NCBI GenBank assembly: GCA_037042185.1
Contig: JAXQJY010000033.1
Location: forward strand, 2,852,001-2,916,000
Length of the DNA: 64,000 bases
Reading direction: 5' to 3'
From: Sordariomycetes sp. S80-01Y
Lineage: Eukaryota; Ascomycota; Sordariomycetes
A model generated the notes under the pieces. It was not told the DNA's origin and searched no databases. It was given only the letters and a program-made list of their open reading frames with translations. Shown here piece after piece: positions 31,689-44,400 of this stretch (position 1 is the first letter of the stretch; the number at the start of each line of letters is the position of its first letter). Made by a program: the position numbers and the translations under genes.

Positions 31689-32982
31689 ATGCTCGTCTCT
31701 CTGACCGTCGGCAAGGTCGACGCCGGCGTCACGGTCTTGTTGACGCCAGACAAGCGCCTTGTATGTCTCACCACCGTTCTTCATCAACGTACCGAGCTAA
31801 CCAGCCATCCAGATCGAGTTCCCCTCCATCCTCCTTCCCCCAGACATCTCCTCTGGCTCCATCGTCGATATCACCGTCGGCCAGAATGCCGCCAAGGAAT
31901 CCGCAGCCCAAGCCGACTTCCGCGCCCTACAAGAGCAAATATTTTCCTGCTTCGGCGCCCGCGAGCCTTCCGTTCCCGTCCTGCGCTGCCGCAACGCGAC
32001 CCAGACGTCCGTCGTTCTAGAATGGGACCCCATCGAGCTGGCAACCGCGGACCTGCTGAGCTTGAGCTTGTACAGGAATGGGCAGAAGGCGGGCAACATC
32101 CCCCGGCCGATGGCGATGCACAGCACCAAGATCTCCGGGTTGGCCGTGGACACTGAGTACACGTTTCACCTTGTATTGAGGACGACGGCGGGGACCTATA
32201 CGAGCGACAAGGTCGAGACAAGGACGCACAAGATGACAGATTTGAGTGGAATCACCATCACTACCGGCATTCTCCCAGCATCGACGAAGGAGAAGCTGAA
32301 TGAGGCCGTGGAGAGGATCGGAGCCAAGATTGTGGATGGTGTGCGAATTGACACAACGCATTTTGTCACGACTGAGGGGCGAGGGCAATCATGGGAGAAG
32401 GCTGTTGAGACCAACATCCCCGTCGTGCGGCCCGAATGGGTGGAAGCCTGTGAAAAGAATGGCAGGATCCTGGGTGTTACCAAATTCTACCTTGACGCCA
32501 TGAGACCAGGACCGCCAAGCGAGGAGCAACCAACACCGCCTGCCGTGCAGACGCCGGTAGCCGAGCCAAATCAACCAACACCCGTCAACGATGAGACAAG
32601 TAAAGCAGAAGAGGCCGATGAGAAGGAGAAACCTGTGCCACCTCCCAAGGATGGCCGAGAGGACGAAGACGAGGAGGATTCAGACGAGGAAGATGCGCCA
32701 GAGCAGAAGGCCAAGGCCGACACGGAACCAAAGTCTATGGGAGCACAAGAGCAGGATGAGCAAAAACTGCGATTGGAAGATAAGGAGGAGCAAAATCTTG
32801 CCCTGAGGCCCGCTGCCTCCAATCAATCTCACAAGCAGGACGATGATGAGGACGAGGATGAAGACGATGAGACCGAGGAGAGCGGCGTCGATGAGAAGAA
32901 GGAGGAGGCGGGCGTTGACGACGGGAAGGGCGAGCCAGCGAAAACACCGGGCGGAGACTCGTTCCAAGACGTTGCTCTGTAG
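31689..32982 (+). CDS. CHS5: Chs5, exomer scaffold for Golgi-to-plasma-membrane cargo
   Basis: Two exons, 31689-31760 and 31813-32982, with a 52-nt intron, encode 413 residues. The N-terminus MLVSLTVGKVDAGVTVLLT is the Chs5 dimerisation segment. A fibronectin type III domain follows (SVVLEWDPIELATADLLSLS, about 75-160), then a BRCT domain (about 163-250, with GITITTGILP, GAKIVDGVRIDTTHFV and VVRPEWVEACEKNGRILG). The C-terminal 160 residues are acidic and low-complexity with Glu/Asp/Lys runs. Chs5 forms the exomer coat with ChAPs proteins and Arf1, exporting chitin synthase III and other cargo at the trans-Golgi. The FN3 plus BRCT pairing is diagnostic. Confidence 0.94.
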
Positions 32983-33118
32983 CACGGGGTTACAAACCCC
33001 AGAAAATCAAGTGCACATTTGAGAGGCATTGTTAGAATACAGTCATGATTGCACAGCTAGCGAGGTCTGACATTAATACAAGACGGATACTACAACCCCC
33101 GGACCAACGGAGAATACC

Positions 33119-33931
33119 TCAGGGAGGAACCTCTGTGTTTTTGTAATCCCAGCACTTGCCCCTCTGCTCGATCTTCAGGCCCGAGATAACGTCAACCATC
33201 TTCTCAGCCGCGTACTCGGCGCTGAACAGCTGGCCCTCAGGCACGCTCTCCCAGAAGCCCTTGCTCAGGTCCGTCTTGACGGTGCCCGGGTGGTAGCCGA
33301 CAGCTACGGCCTTTTCGCCGGAGCGCGCATGCAGGTAGTTGTCCAGGGACTTGCTGATGGAGGACACGGCCGTCTTGGAGGCGCGGTACGAGTACCACCC
33401 CCCGGCCCTGTTGTCCGTGATGGACCCGACGCGGGCGGACATTGTGAGCCAGGTGCTGCGCCTGGGCAGGGCGATGGAGTCCCCCGCCGGGGTGTCCGGG
33501 ATCTCGGTGGACAGCTTGGGCAGGAAGCGCGCAAAGTGCTTGACGAGCAGCAGCGGGCCGATGGTGTTGATGCGGAAGGTCTCGAGGGCCTTGTCGTGGT
33601 CGATCTGCGCCGGGTTCTTCTCAGGGTGCAGCACCCCCGGGATGGCGCACGCGAGCCTCAGGTGGTGCGTCTTGTCCGGGAACAGCTCTCCCGCGTGCTC
33701 GGCGGCCTTTTGGATGGAAGCCTCATCCGTCACGTCGAGAGTCGTGACGCTCAGCCGCGGCGCGAGGTCGGTAGCCTGAGGCAGGTCGCTGAGGATGGAG
33801 GACTTGGTGGACGACGGGTCGCGCCGCGTCGTGGCCAGGATGGGCAGCGACGTGGTCTGCAGCAGGCGCCGGGTCAGGGCGTGGCCGATGCCCCGGGAGG
33901 ACGGGCAGATGAAGATCCAGGGCGAGGACAT
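33119..33931 (-). CDS. Short-chain dehydrogenase/reductase
   Basis: A single exon of 270 residues from ATG 33931. The frame runs upstream to 34024 without ATG. The nucleotide-binding turn is PSSRGIGHAL, a variant of TGxxxGxG. LDVTDEAS follows the second strand. The catalytic set is TMSARVGSI (Ser) and YSYRASKTA (Tyr-x3-Lys), then the GYHPGTVKTDLSKG loop typical of the family. This is a classical SDR of the C-factor/CsgA-like type that uses NAD(P)H. The substrate cannot be told. No biosynthetic neighbours are present, so a secondary-metabolite role is not supported. The gene is notably G+C-rich compared with its neighbours. Confidence 0.85.
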   Translation of the reverse strand: MSSPWIFICPSSRGIGHALTRRLLQTTSLPILATTRRDPSSTKSSILSDLPQATDLAPRLSVTTLDVTDEASIQKAAEHAGELFPDKTHHLRLACAIPGVLHPEKNPAQIDHDKALETFRINTIGPLLLVKHFARFLPKLSTEIPDTPAGDSIALPRRSTWLTMSARVGSITDNRAGGWYSYRASKTAVSSISKSLDNYLHARSGEKAVAVGYHPGTVKTDLSKGFWESVPEGQLFSAEYAAEKMVDVISGLKIEQRGKCWDYKNTEVPP

Positions 33932-34539
33932 GATGCCGACGGACGGGGTTTCGCGTGTAAGTGAGGCTGGCGCTGATGGGGGAGCTCTCCTGACCTCGAA
34001 GTTGCGACAGAACAGTTCGCACAAATTGGAATGAAGGGACGTCGTTCAGTTTTGAAGCTTCTCCCCCGACATGGGGGCCACCTGCCTAATCAATTGCTCT
34101 CGAATGGTGACAGGTACACATCATATCTGCTCAGTAAGAGTCGATGATGCTATGAAGCTCAGGAACCGGGGACAAGGTTTGGGGGCAGACGTCATGCAAC
34201 CCCTGGTGGATCGCGCTAGGGCTACCCGTTGTTTACGGTCGCGGAAGTTTCAGATATCACAAAGATCAGCGCATTCGATCTGAGGCTTAGCTAGGTCTGT
34301 ATTGCGTGTGGTGGTATTATTCAATTGGTGGACCAGTAACCTCTGCTCTGGTGAAGCGTAGAGCTCCCGATGGTGGATCTGGGCTTGCAGAGGTCCTCGC
34401 TGTAGTTGTACAGTCAAAGAAAAGTAGAGAATGCAAAGTATGCAAAAACAGGAAAAAGAAGAACCAACGCTCGCTAGGACAAACAAGAAAAACCCGTCAG
34501 GGTATGCGCACGCTTTGATCTCTCCACATTCCAGGTGCC
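33932..34539. other. Intergenic region downstream of the coiled-coil gene
   Basis: No supported gene. It separates two minus-strand genes, so it holds the SDR promoter and the 3' end of the gene at 34540. A purine-rich stretch near 34420-34500 (AAAGAAAAGTAGAG and similar) may be part of the 3' untranslated region. Confidence 0.45.
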
Positions 34540-36531
34540 TCAGCCCGCCCTCAACAACCCCCCGTTCATCTTCATTTGTCTTGCCCTTGCCGCCCCCGCC
34601 AACTCCCTCATCAACGGCTCGATCGTGTCGAAGCCATCGCTCTCGTAGCCCCCGTCCTCCTCTCCGTTGCGGTGCTCTAGCTCCTCTTCCCTCAATGTTT
34701 TGTGAGAGCTGTTCGCTCGACGAATCGGCACCGTAATCTTCTGCTTCTGGGCCGGCTCCCCGTCAGACATGTACGCCCTGTCGTTGAGGCCTTCTGCCGC
34801 GATGTTGTGGTTCAAGTTATCCAACACGGGTACCAGAGCTCGCAGCCAGACATCGCCGTTGCGCTCGAGGCGACGCACTCGTCGCTCCATGTCCCGGAAA
34901 CGGTGCTCGCGGTACACCTCGTAGAGGCGGAGGATTTCCTTGTCAAGGGTCTGCGGACTATCGTCCAAATCATCTGTTCGCCCAGTCGCTAATTCGCGCG
35001 CTCGTTGGCGGACGGCTGCGCGCGTCTCCTTGGACCTTCGCTCCTGCTCGCGGGTAGCTTTCCATTCGCGACGGCGGGATAGCGAGGTTCGGTCGAGGTT
35101 GTTGTGCTTTTTGGCCGGTGTGAGGGGTGACAGCGGCGGCGTGGCCTGAGCATCCTTTAGGGGCGGGGGGAGCGTAGTGAATTCTTCCTTCGTGCCGGAT
35201 GGTTGTGACGAATCGGGTTGAGAGGGTGTCAGGGGTAGCTCGGCCGATGGCTCATCTGGCTCCCAGTTGACGACCACCCTGACGGGGCTGAACTGACATC
35301 TTGACTCGGTGTCTGCGTGTTCCTCGCCGTTCTCCTTCTTTTGCTTCGCACTTCTAAGAGCCTCAATATCCCGCCTTTTCCTATCACGAACACGTTCCTT
35401 ACGGCTTGCCGTCGACATGGGCGTTGGTGGTGCGTCGTCCCCGGACATGTCCCCATCTATGGCTTTGTCGGTAGGTGTGCCATCGACTGCAACAGGTGTT
35501 GGTTTCACCTTGACGCTCTTCTTTGGCTTCAGCAGTTGATCGTCTTTGTTCGTTGCCTGTGCCCCTGGCGTGTTCGAGCTCCCCCCTTTGGCTGGTGGGC
35601 TGCCTGCAGTTCCCGGTTGCGACAACAGCCCATCTAGAGAGATGTGCTGATGCAGCGACCTGTTCATCATGGACGAGCCGCGCGCAGGGAAAGCGCTATT
35701 GCCTTGGGGTGCCGTTCGCGCCGAATAGGCCTGTTCGTGAGCATTTGCCATAGACCCTCTGCTCGGCGGCGCGGTGAAGAAACCGTGGATGCTCTGTCGT
35801 CCGCCCCTTGAAGCAGTCCTGGGCACAGAGCTTGACTGACTGTAGGAGCTAGACGAAGGCCGGTGCGATGACAGCATCGAACCTTCACGATCCTCGTTGA
35901 CAGTCTTGAGCACCGTCACAACCCCCTTCTCATTCACCACGGTTCTCACAGGGCTGGTGCTCGGTCTTTCGCCTCCAAGCCCGTGTTTGTACACTGGGTA
36001 TTGGCTCCTCGGGCTCTCCCCCATTGGCAATGCCTCAAAGGGAATTGTAATGGCAATATGCCTGTGGCCCCCAATCGTGGTTCCCGATACGGCCGTATCA
36101 GGCAATCTGATCTGTGGCGGAGCTCGGGGCTGTGGTTTATTTCTCTTTGCAAGCTTCACCCATTTCAACCACCGCCGCCTCTCTTCATCGGCGCCCTCAT
36201 CCGGAATTGACATGAAATTGTCACTTGGCGGGGCTTGGTTCTTCAAAAAATGCACCAAGTCCGCTAGACCATCCTGCTTACTCGTCGGTGGACGTTGCAA
36301 ATGCGGCGCGAATTGTGGATCGTACAGTCTCTTGTGGAAGTCGTCGGTGCTGTCGAGGATGTTGGATGCTGAGCGGGCACGATAGACTTGCCCGGGCCGC
36401 TGAGTTGCGTCGAGTGAGGTATGTCGACGGGGTCGGGATGATGGGAACGATGAGGACGGGTCCAGGGAGCGCGCGAGGGAGGATGGGGATTCGTCGCCCC
36501 CGGCCATGAGGCTCCGGTTGATGATGGTCAT
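34540..36531 (-). CDS. Fungal-specific disordered protein with a C-terminal coiled coil
   Basis: One exon of 663 residues from ATG 36531. Most of the protein is Ser/Pro/Arg-rich and probably disordered, with ordered-looking islands at GLADLVHFLKNQAPP, RRRWLKWVKLAKRN and HIAITIPFEALPMG. The segment from about 495 to 600 is strongly charged and helical (RRREWKATREQERRSKETRA, then EVYREHRFRDMERRVRRLER), suggesting a coiled coil. No catalytic domain is visible and I do not recognise a named family. The pattern suits a cytoskeletal, polarity or signalling scaffold, but that is a guess. The 5' side is followed by a long gene-free stretch. Confidence 0.7.
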   Translation of the reverse strand: MTIINRSLMAGGDESPSSLARSLDPSSSFPSSRPRRHTSLDATQRPGQVYRARSASNILDSTDDFHKRLYDPQFAPHLQRPPTSKQDGLADLVHFLKNQAPPSDNFMSIPDEGADEERRRWLKWVKLAKRNKPQPRAPPQIRLPDTAVSGTTIGGHRHIAITIPFEALPMGESPRSQYPVYKHGLGGERPSTSPVRTVVNEKGVVTVLKTVNEDREGSMLSSHRPSSSSYSQSSSVPRTASRGGRQSIHGFFTAPPSRGSMANAHEQAYSARTAPQGNSAFPARGSSMMNRSLHQHISLDGLLSQPGTAGSPPAKGGSSNTPGAQATNKDDQLLKPKKSVKVKPTPVAVDGTPTDKAIDGDMSGDDAPPTPMSTASRKERVRDRKRRDIEALRSAKQKKENGEEHADTESRCQFSPVRVVVNWEPDEPSAELPLTPSQPDSSQPSGTKEEFTTLPPPLKDAQATPPLSPLTPAKKHNNLDRTSLSRRREWKATREQERRSKETRAAVRQRARELATGRTDDLDDSPQTLDKEILRLYEVYREHRFRDMERRVRRLERNGDVWLRALVPVLDNLNHNIAAEGLNDRAYMSDGEPAQKQKITVPIRRANSSHKTLREEELEHRNGEEDGGYESDGFDTIEPLMRELAGAARARQMKMNGGLLRAG

Positions 36532-38262
36532 GATAATTGAGTGTTACTGCGAGACAGCAGTTTGGTGCTACGCGGATGGGGCGCGAGGGAAGGCCATGAG
36601 GTTGAGACTGTGTCTTGGTTAGGACTGTTTGATGACACTGCTCATAGGGGAGGGACACAAACCGTTGAAGCCGTTCCAATGTCTTTCCTCGCCCCCGATA
36701 TTCTCCCAAAGCCAGTCCGTGCCTGGCGTTCAGAGCCCTCAGCCGAACACCCTCTCGCCTAGAGTTGCTGCAATGGAGACGGGATGCTACAGTCGTTACA
36801 CCCAGATTTCAGCGCAATGTAGCCAAAGCACCAGATGTATACGGAGCCCAGAGTCGTGTTCCAGATACATCAAACAGACAGGTCAACAGTGCGGAACAAC
36901 AATGACGACAGCCAGAAACGCGGTTCCAGACAGCATGTAGAAAAAAGAGAGGAAGAAGGAGGAAGAAGGAGCAGGAACGGCAAGGAAGATCGGCAAAGCA
37001 GGGGGCCCGGCCAACATCACATCACAGTTCGTTGGTGCTCGCTGCTCACTGGTGAAGTTCGGGATTTGCTCGCCCAGAGCCCCAAGTGCCTGGTCAGGTC
37101 ACGGTGGCCCCGGACGGCACTCGCCAATAGCCGGGCGAGGGAGGGAGGCGCCGTCGCTGGCCTGTGGACATGATCCTCTTGGCTTCCAACTGGGCCTGGG
37201 TCGTCTCTCCCTCTGCGCCTTCGCCCCGGTCACAGCCCCTTCCGAGGCCCTTCCGTGGTCGTGGTGGGTTGGTGTGTGCGCTCAGACTCTCGAGGACCTC
37301 ATGATGGATCTTGACTTGCATCCGGCTGGAATTCTCTCTCAATAGAACCCAAAAATTAGCAGACGTGGAAAAAGAAAAGGAACCAACCGTCGACAGCTCC
37401 AGTCCCCTAGCGCACAGGCGATCCCTGCAGCAGACAGGGGTCCTGATCAGCGGTGCGTTGACTGGACGCGCCGAGTCCTCAGGCGGTCCAGATTCCTTTC
37501 TCGTTGCTTTCCCCCCTGAGCATTTCGCGTGCAGCGTGACATAATTATGCCAAAGGGGATTCGCTGCACTGCTGGATGAAGACCCAGAAAGCGGAAGCTG
37601 AGCTGTAGATGGTGATGGCGGCGCGGGCTGAGGGCAGCCATGACGTTGCGAGGCTGGACGAAATGAGAAAAAGAGATGAACCTGGATCCCGCATGCATTG
37701 CGCATTTCCCCAGCTGCCGGTGCGGCGCCTGCCGACACGTAATCCCGCACAGGGCACATCAGGGACCCTGCTGGCTGCGGTCACCGTCACGTGATGTCAA
37801 CAACAGGAGACGCCCGAGAAAGGGGAACCTGACGAGGGGCAAGCTTATACGCCCGAGTTGCCGTCCGACGAGTTGAGGCAGTCGACTTGGCTCTGGCAAC
37901 CTGCTTCGGGATCTTCTCGCTGAGTCTCTTTGTCTGGGCTTTATCTCACCTCGAGATAGCTTGTACGCAGTGATGCGCGAGCGAGGTTGTTCTGAGGAAA
38001 ATGGACTACGGCACTGTCACGGAAAGACGCACTCCTGGGACGAGACTACGTCAGTCACCTCCTGGTCCACAAGCCAGCGTAGTTCATCTGCCTCCATACC
38101 CTGTGTCGGTCCCATACTCAAAACAACTATGTACCCACACGGTGGACCCCATGCTGAATCGTGCCCAAACGCGCAAATGCTATGCTAATTGTCTATTGCA
38201 AACCCTTGAACGCCGTCAAATGCTTGCTGGGGAAATATGCTAAGTCCTGCGAGGGGGCAAAT
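36532..38262. other. 1.7-kb gene-poor stretch
   Basis: I found no convincing gene. A minus-strand frame at 37094-37759 stays open for 221 codons but is Pro/Ser/Arg-rich with no domain, and it lies in G+C-rich sequence where chance frames are common. A purine tract (GAGAGGAAGAAGGAGG-like) lies near 36945-36975. The left part is probably the long 5' leader of the gene ending at 36531. Confidence 0.45.
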
Positions 38263-38434
38263 CTACCTCTTCCGCGGCACAAACATGCCAGCCTTCTTAT
38301 CGCCCTTTGGTCTCGGTGCTTTCGGTGCGCCTTGCGGAGGTCTAGTCTGTTTCGGCGGCTGGTGGACTGTCAGCAGTCCGTCTTTTACGGTGAAGCTTGG
38401 CATCGGCGTCCTTTTCGACACTGGGGCATATACC

Positions 38435-41400
38435 TTAGTTGACATCGATCCACTCGACGGCGTCGTCGAATTTGTCTGGTGACTCTGTGTCGTTGACGCC
38501 GGGGTTGCTGCCGGACGCTCCGGTGGTACCAGCCCCAGAACGCTCATCGCTGACGGATCCTGAGGCGGTTTCGGTGGCTGTGCTGGTTTCGAACCGCTTG
38601 GTTTCTGGCCGAACTTGCCCATCATGCGACTGCCGGTGGGTTGCATCTGCTTCGTCGTTAGACTCGAGTACTTTGGGCAGGGCCTGCTTGTATTTCAAGA
38701 TGGGCGATGGTAGGACAGGGTGCGGGTATGAATGGGGTTGCTGCCGCGGTGGCGAGGTAAGACTAACCCTTTTGGCCGGCGGCTGCTGTGAGCCACCATC
38801 TAAAGGCCGCTTTTTGCTGTCTGTTTGATTTTCTGCCGAGGTGTGGATGACCGGTGCACCGCCCGAGCGAGAAACTGTCGCATTGGGGTCAGAGTTCGTC
38901 GGAGCACTTGCCTGAGCTTGCGGACTTGCAGTCCTCGGAGGGACGCGTTCAGTTGAGGCCGGATGTTTTCGCTCTGGAGGAGCCATCGACTGGTCGTCAG
39001 GCGCGACAAGCCTACTGACACTGCCATTCGCTTCACCGGCCGGTCGAAGTGGTTTTTGGAATTTGGCAAGAATGTCGCCGTGAGTATAACAATCTCTCTG
39101 ACGAGCATCCTCAATCAACATCTTCCAGAACTCTCCTTGTACAAGAGCTCGCGAATCACCAAGAATCCAGAGCGACGACTTGGCACGGGTCAAGCCGACG
39201 TTCATACGTCGGATGTCGGTCATGAAACCGATTCCACCCGTTGAACTGGCTCGGACACAAGAGAATATGATGATCTCGCATTCCCGACCCTGGAAGGCAT
39301 CCGTGGTGTTGAACTCGATAATGTTCGTAATGCCCTCGCCATACTTGTTCCTGAAGCGGTTTCGCAGTTCGTTGAGCTGAGCTTTGTAAGGAGTGATGAT
39401 GCCTATTTTCCGTTCGAGGTCGATCTCGCTATAGTCTTTACTGAATCGGTCGTAGATCTGCATCGCAACTTGCAACTCTTTCGTATTGACCAGAGATTGC
39501 CCCTTGTGGCCGCGCTCCTGAACTCCCTGGACATCGAAAAAGCGGTACGGACCTAGTATTGACTGATGCCACGGCTGCTGACGAAGCTGCAACATATTGT
39601 CGCCGTCCTTGAGCTGCCCTTCGTAGAATTCCCGGCTAGGGAAAGCACTGATTTGCGGGTGCATACGATATTGTGTGTCGAGCAGATGGACCTTTTTCGG
39701 ATGGTTCTGCTGCATACGCACGAATAGACTCTGATCGTAGCCATAGCGAGCAGCCGACTGGGACAAAACGGTGGGCGGCAGTTGCTTGGGATCACCGACA
39801 AGAATACACTTGCAGCACCCGTACTTGAGCGGAATGAGAGCGCTCAGCTCTACACACTGCGCCGCCTCATCGATAATGACCGTCTCGAACTCAACGTCCA
39901 GATTACGGAACATCTCGTGACCGCTACCGCTGAGCGTGGCGCACAGCACATGCGCACCGTTGAGAATCTCTTGCTGAACCTGGCGGCGGCGCATTTCCAT
40001 CTCACGCGCAATCGAATTCCCGCTGTCTTTGTTTGCGTCGATTTGTTTGCCGATGCTATTTTGCTGCTTCTTCAACTCATCGAAACGCCGAGATAGTCTC
40101 TGGTAGGCCATGTCGTCTTGACCACGGGTCGCTTCCATCTGAGGGCGAAGTTCAGAGAGCTCTTCTTTAATCTTGCCAGCATCCTCGTGGAGCTTGTCGC
40201 GGTCTGCTCGAGCCTTATCTTTGGTACCCTCCTGCTCCAATCGGGTCTTAACAAGCTCATCGAGAGTGACGTCTCGGACAGACGCATTGATGGCTTCTGA
40301 GCGACCCAGACGCAGAACATTGATATTCTGCTGCTTGCCACTAACGGTCTTGATGCCAGCTTTAAGACGCAAAACCAGTTCATCTACGGCAGCGTTGCTG
40401 GGTGCGCATACCAGAAGCTTCTTGGCACGCGACGGAGGCACACCGGCGGTAATTGGACGAACTGGGGCAACAGGCACGCCGCTCTTCTGTGAGGCGAGCT
40501 GCTCCGACAGGAGCGCACCGACCATAGCAACGATGGTCTTTGTCTTTCCAGTTCCAGGGGGGCCTTGGATGAGAGTGAATCCATCGTTATCCTGAGCGCC
40601 CATGACCGCCAGAGCTTGGGCCCGATTCAGCTGCCAATTCTTCGACCACTTGTCAGTCTTCTCCTCGCCGTACTTGAGAATGGGAGAAGGCTCGGCGCTC
40701 ATGATTTCTTGGCAGAGATCGTAGAACTGCAAGCTTTCCAGGGCAGCGTACTCGCGCTCGATGGTAGTCATGTTCGTAATTTTGACACCATAAACGCTGA
40801 CCCCCGGGTTCAGAGTCGACGAGAGCGGGTTGTTGCGGGAAGCCACGCGGTAGGTAACCTCAATGAGGTCCTTCTTGTACACGATCCTATGCACACGAGC
40901 AAGACAGTTCTTTACGTGGGAATCCAACAGCGGGTTCTCCGCTTCGGAAACGAGCAGAATATCACCCTCAGATACGCCACGGTCCTTGCCTTGGACAACT
41001 GGCATGGTGAACGTTGCTTCCAGGAAACTGTCGACCGTTGCACGACTAGCGACCTTGATGCCGAATGGCTGAGATGTTATCTCGTCCTTGGCCGTAACAA
41101 AGGAACGCCAGGCTTCAGAGAGCAGGAGAGGGAAGAAGGTCTGCTGGTAAGCCGTGCTGCTCGAATAAGTGGTGTCGACCGAATGGGCCGAAGGCCCGCT
41201 TGGAGGATCGTTCCCATGATGGAAGATATTCCATGCCAAAATCGCCGCATGGAGCTTGTCCATTGGCGGAGCCACTCGAGACCTTAGATCCTTAGCCGAA
41301 CGTTGGAGCTTGGTCTTCTTCACAGGCCTCAACGTCTTATCACGTAGAGCCTTGGCCCTCGCCTTCTCTGCCGGGTCTGATACTTTCTTCGTGCCGGTGC

Positions 41401-44400
41401 TCAGCAGTGCAAGGCCATCGCCATCGGAATCAGAGTCTGCGTCTGCGTCAGACTCTTCATCTGAGCTGTTGACCATGATTTCGCTTCGCCCGTGTTCTCT
41501 GCCCGCAGAGACAGACAATCCTGCAAGGCCAGAGCCTTCGCCGGCAACAGTCGGACCCCCTCTAAAGATTTTGGCCTTCTTTTGGAGAGCCTCCTCTTTC
41601 CGCTTCCGCTGAAGCTCCTTCTCGCGCTGTCGACTTTCTTTGATCGCGTTGATGCGATTGGGATCCGGCTGAGCGGCTTGCTTGAGCTTGGCTTTTGTCG
41701 CTGCTGCTTCTGCTGCTTTCTTGGCTTCAAGCTGTTTAAGGATCGGACTATCAATCGACTTACTCAGCTCGAGGACGTCGTCACGGTTCGACTTGCCGGA
41801 CTTTGACCAAGCGTCGAGGCTGCTTTGCTTCTTGGCCTTGTCCTTTGATATTTCGGCAGCCCGGCTCGGCAGAGAGATCTTCTGGATTTCCTCTTCGACG
41901 TAGCCGAGAGCCTGCAGAAGCTCTGCACGTTGTCGATCAGACAAGTTGGTGATTCTCTTATATTTGCCGGGCTCGGATTGTGTGCATGAGTCGATGATCA
42001 GGACTCGGGAGTCTTCGGCGATTTCAAGGTCGTTCTCCCTTAGCCGCCTCAGGATCTTGCAAAGGACTCTGACAGTAACTTCAATCAGCCACTTGTCCTT
42101 TAACCGAATCATGTTTTCCAGTCCCCTGAAGTTTCCCCTAGGTTGCTGAAGAATTCTCTGCATGGTGGCAGTCTCAGGCTTGTTTGTGGCTTTCGCAATT
42201 ATAGAAGCGAGCAAGCTATCTTCTGCAATGAGAGCCTCGGCAAGCTCCATAATATCGCGACAAAAGTCCTCCATGATGGAATTGGAAATGTAGTGTGACC
42301 AAGGCTCGATATTTCTGCATGCCAATGACACGAACTGCCACTGCTCCTGCCACCATCGGAGGAGAAGTGCCACCGATTTAGATTCTAAGGGCTTGATTCG
42401 CAGTACACCGTGCGTGTTGTCACAGAGCCCTCGGATCACGTCTCGATTCATCTGCAGCATGGGTCGAATGGGATCCCACGGGCACAGCTGCTTGCCGAAG
42501 TTGCCAGGGGCTTTGAAGACCTTGTCAAAGACGAAGAGGGTGGCTGACAGCGCTTGGTCGGGATGAAGCTGAGCCATCTGCTCAAATGCTTGGCTTCGCG
42601 CAAGTTCACCCGTCCAGTTCTTTAGGAGCTCAGCAGAAGCCTCGCCGATATCAGACTCGCCCTGCATGGCAACGCCAACGGCGATTTGGAAAGCCCGCTG
42701 GTTGGAGAACAAGCTCGTTAACTCCAGCTCGTCCAGAGCGGAAATACGACTGAAGACTCTGCAAAGCGCATCCACTGCTACAGCGAGCCGCTCGTTGAAC
42801 TGTTTGCAAGGTTCTGATAAACCTCGCTCTTTCTTCCTTGGTCTGATGGGTTCCAGTCGAATCAAAGGGTCGAGCGCCAGTAGGAAATCTTTTGCGACGT
42901 CCACGCGTTGGGTCGAGGACTCAAACATTTCCACGACCCCTTCCCACAAAGCCTTGGAATCTCGAACGACCGAAGATTGAATCTTCTCCCCGCCACGTAG
43001 TGAGTGGAAGTCAATGGAGAATAGCTTCGTGTCGAGCTTCATTGCCGCACTGAAAACTCTGCGGGCTGCGAGGCCTACGTTGAATGATTTCCATGCCGCA
43101 TGGTTGCTAGGCAGGGTCTCTAGCTTGCTAAGAAGCAGACTTTTGTGTTTGCAGACTAGATCGAAGGCGCTGTTCGCGTAAAGGTGCGCCGACCCCGTGC
43201 CTGAGATGTCTTGGTCGACGAAGGTCTCCACCGTGATTGCCAGCGCGTCAAATCCTGCTCGTATACAAGCCGCTTGACCAGCCTCACCGAGCGAGGAGTC
43301 CTTCGCTAACCTCTCAAAGAGGGTATGCACAAGGACCTCGCAGGCATCATACCGTCTATCTCGCCCGAGAGACTGGAGCCATGGTACGACCCATGACGTC
43401 GAAAAGGGAACATCATTCTCAGTAGAACTAGCGCCATTTTCACTCGGGCTTACGTCGAGAGATTGTCGCAGCAGATCGGTGTAGAGCGGACTGGCCAATA
43501 TGAGATCAGCTACCACGTTGGGCTTTGCGTCTCCAATGACATCCCAAAAAGCGCGTGGAGACTTCTTGAGAAGCGAGGTCAACACTCGTAGAACGACTAC
43601 GAGTATGCCCTCGCTCCTGCAGAATTGTAAATGGCGAAAGAGTAAGTTGTAGATATCAGGGCAGCCCGGCCTAACTTCAAGGTTACGCAAGCGCTCGAGG
43701 ATGAGCTCACTAGTCAGTGTCCTGAGCACAGTTTCGAACCCTAGCCAGAAACGCTCGATCTCGACAAAACTGTCGTCAACTGGCTGAGAAGGGTCTTTTT
43801 TGTTCACGTCGTCGATTGCCGCAATCAAGGCGCCGCTAACGGCCCAGTCGAACTGCTCCTCGTCCATGGAATCTGTCTCGATGTTCTTCCAATTTTCGAA
43901 GGCCCAATTTCGACGATCCTCGTTCTTCTGGTCGAAGATAAAGTATACCATACCGGGAAGGGGATCCTTAGTACCGAGCTTGAGATAGGTCTTACCCTGA
44001 AGGCGCAAGAAAACGAACTGGAATGTTGTCCTACGAGCTGGTTCGGCCATGTAGGCGACGCAGCAAAGCGCTTCGTACACGGAAATATGCACTTCGGCAA
44101 TCTTGTCCCCGAAGTTGGACCTTTTAAAGGGCTTGCCACCTTTCTCGGCATCTTCAATGAATGTTTTGGCCCAAGAAAGGTTATGGTCGATGCGTTCGAC
44201 ATCTAAGCGGTCGAGCAGGTCCCCTACTTGGCTAGCAGCGTCCTCGTTCCAGTGGCTGGACAAATTAGCGTCGTCTGGTATCGACCATGTTTGCTTCTTA
44301 CTCAGAAAACTTTTGAAGGCACTTGACGCGCTTCATGTGCCAGTTTAGCACGCAATCTGAGCAATGCTTGAGTGCCAGGTCGAGGTGGCTTCTAAATTCC

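Noticed and set aside
33290-33964. A 224-codon plus-strand frame opposite the SDR gene.
   Set aside because: Antisense shadow in a very G+C-rich gene. The minus-strand frame has the SDR catalytic motifs.
37094-37759. A 221-codon minus-strand open frame.
   Set aside because: It is Pro/Ser/Arg-rich, lacks any domain and lies in G+C-rich sequence where long chance frames are common.
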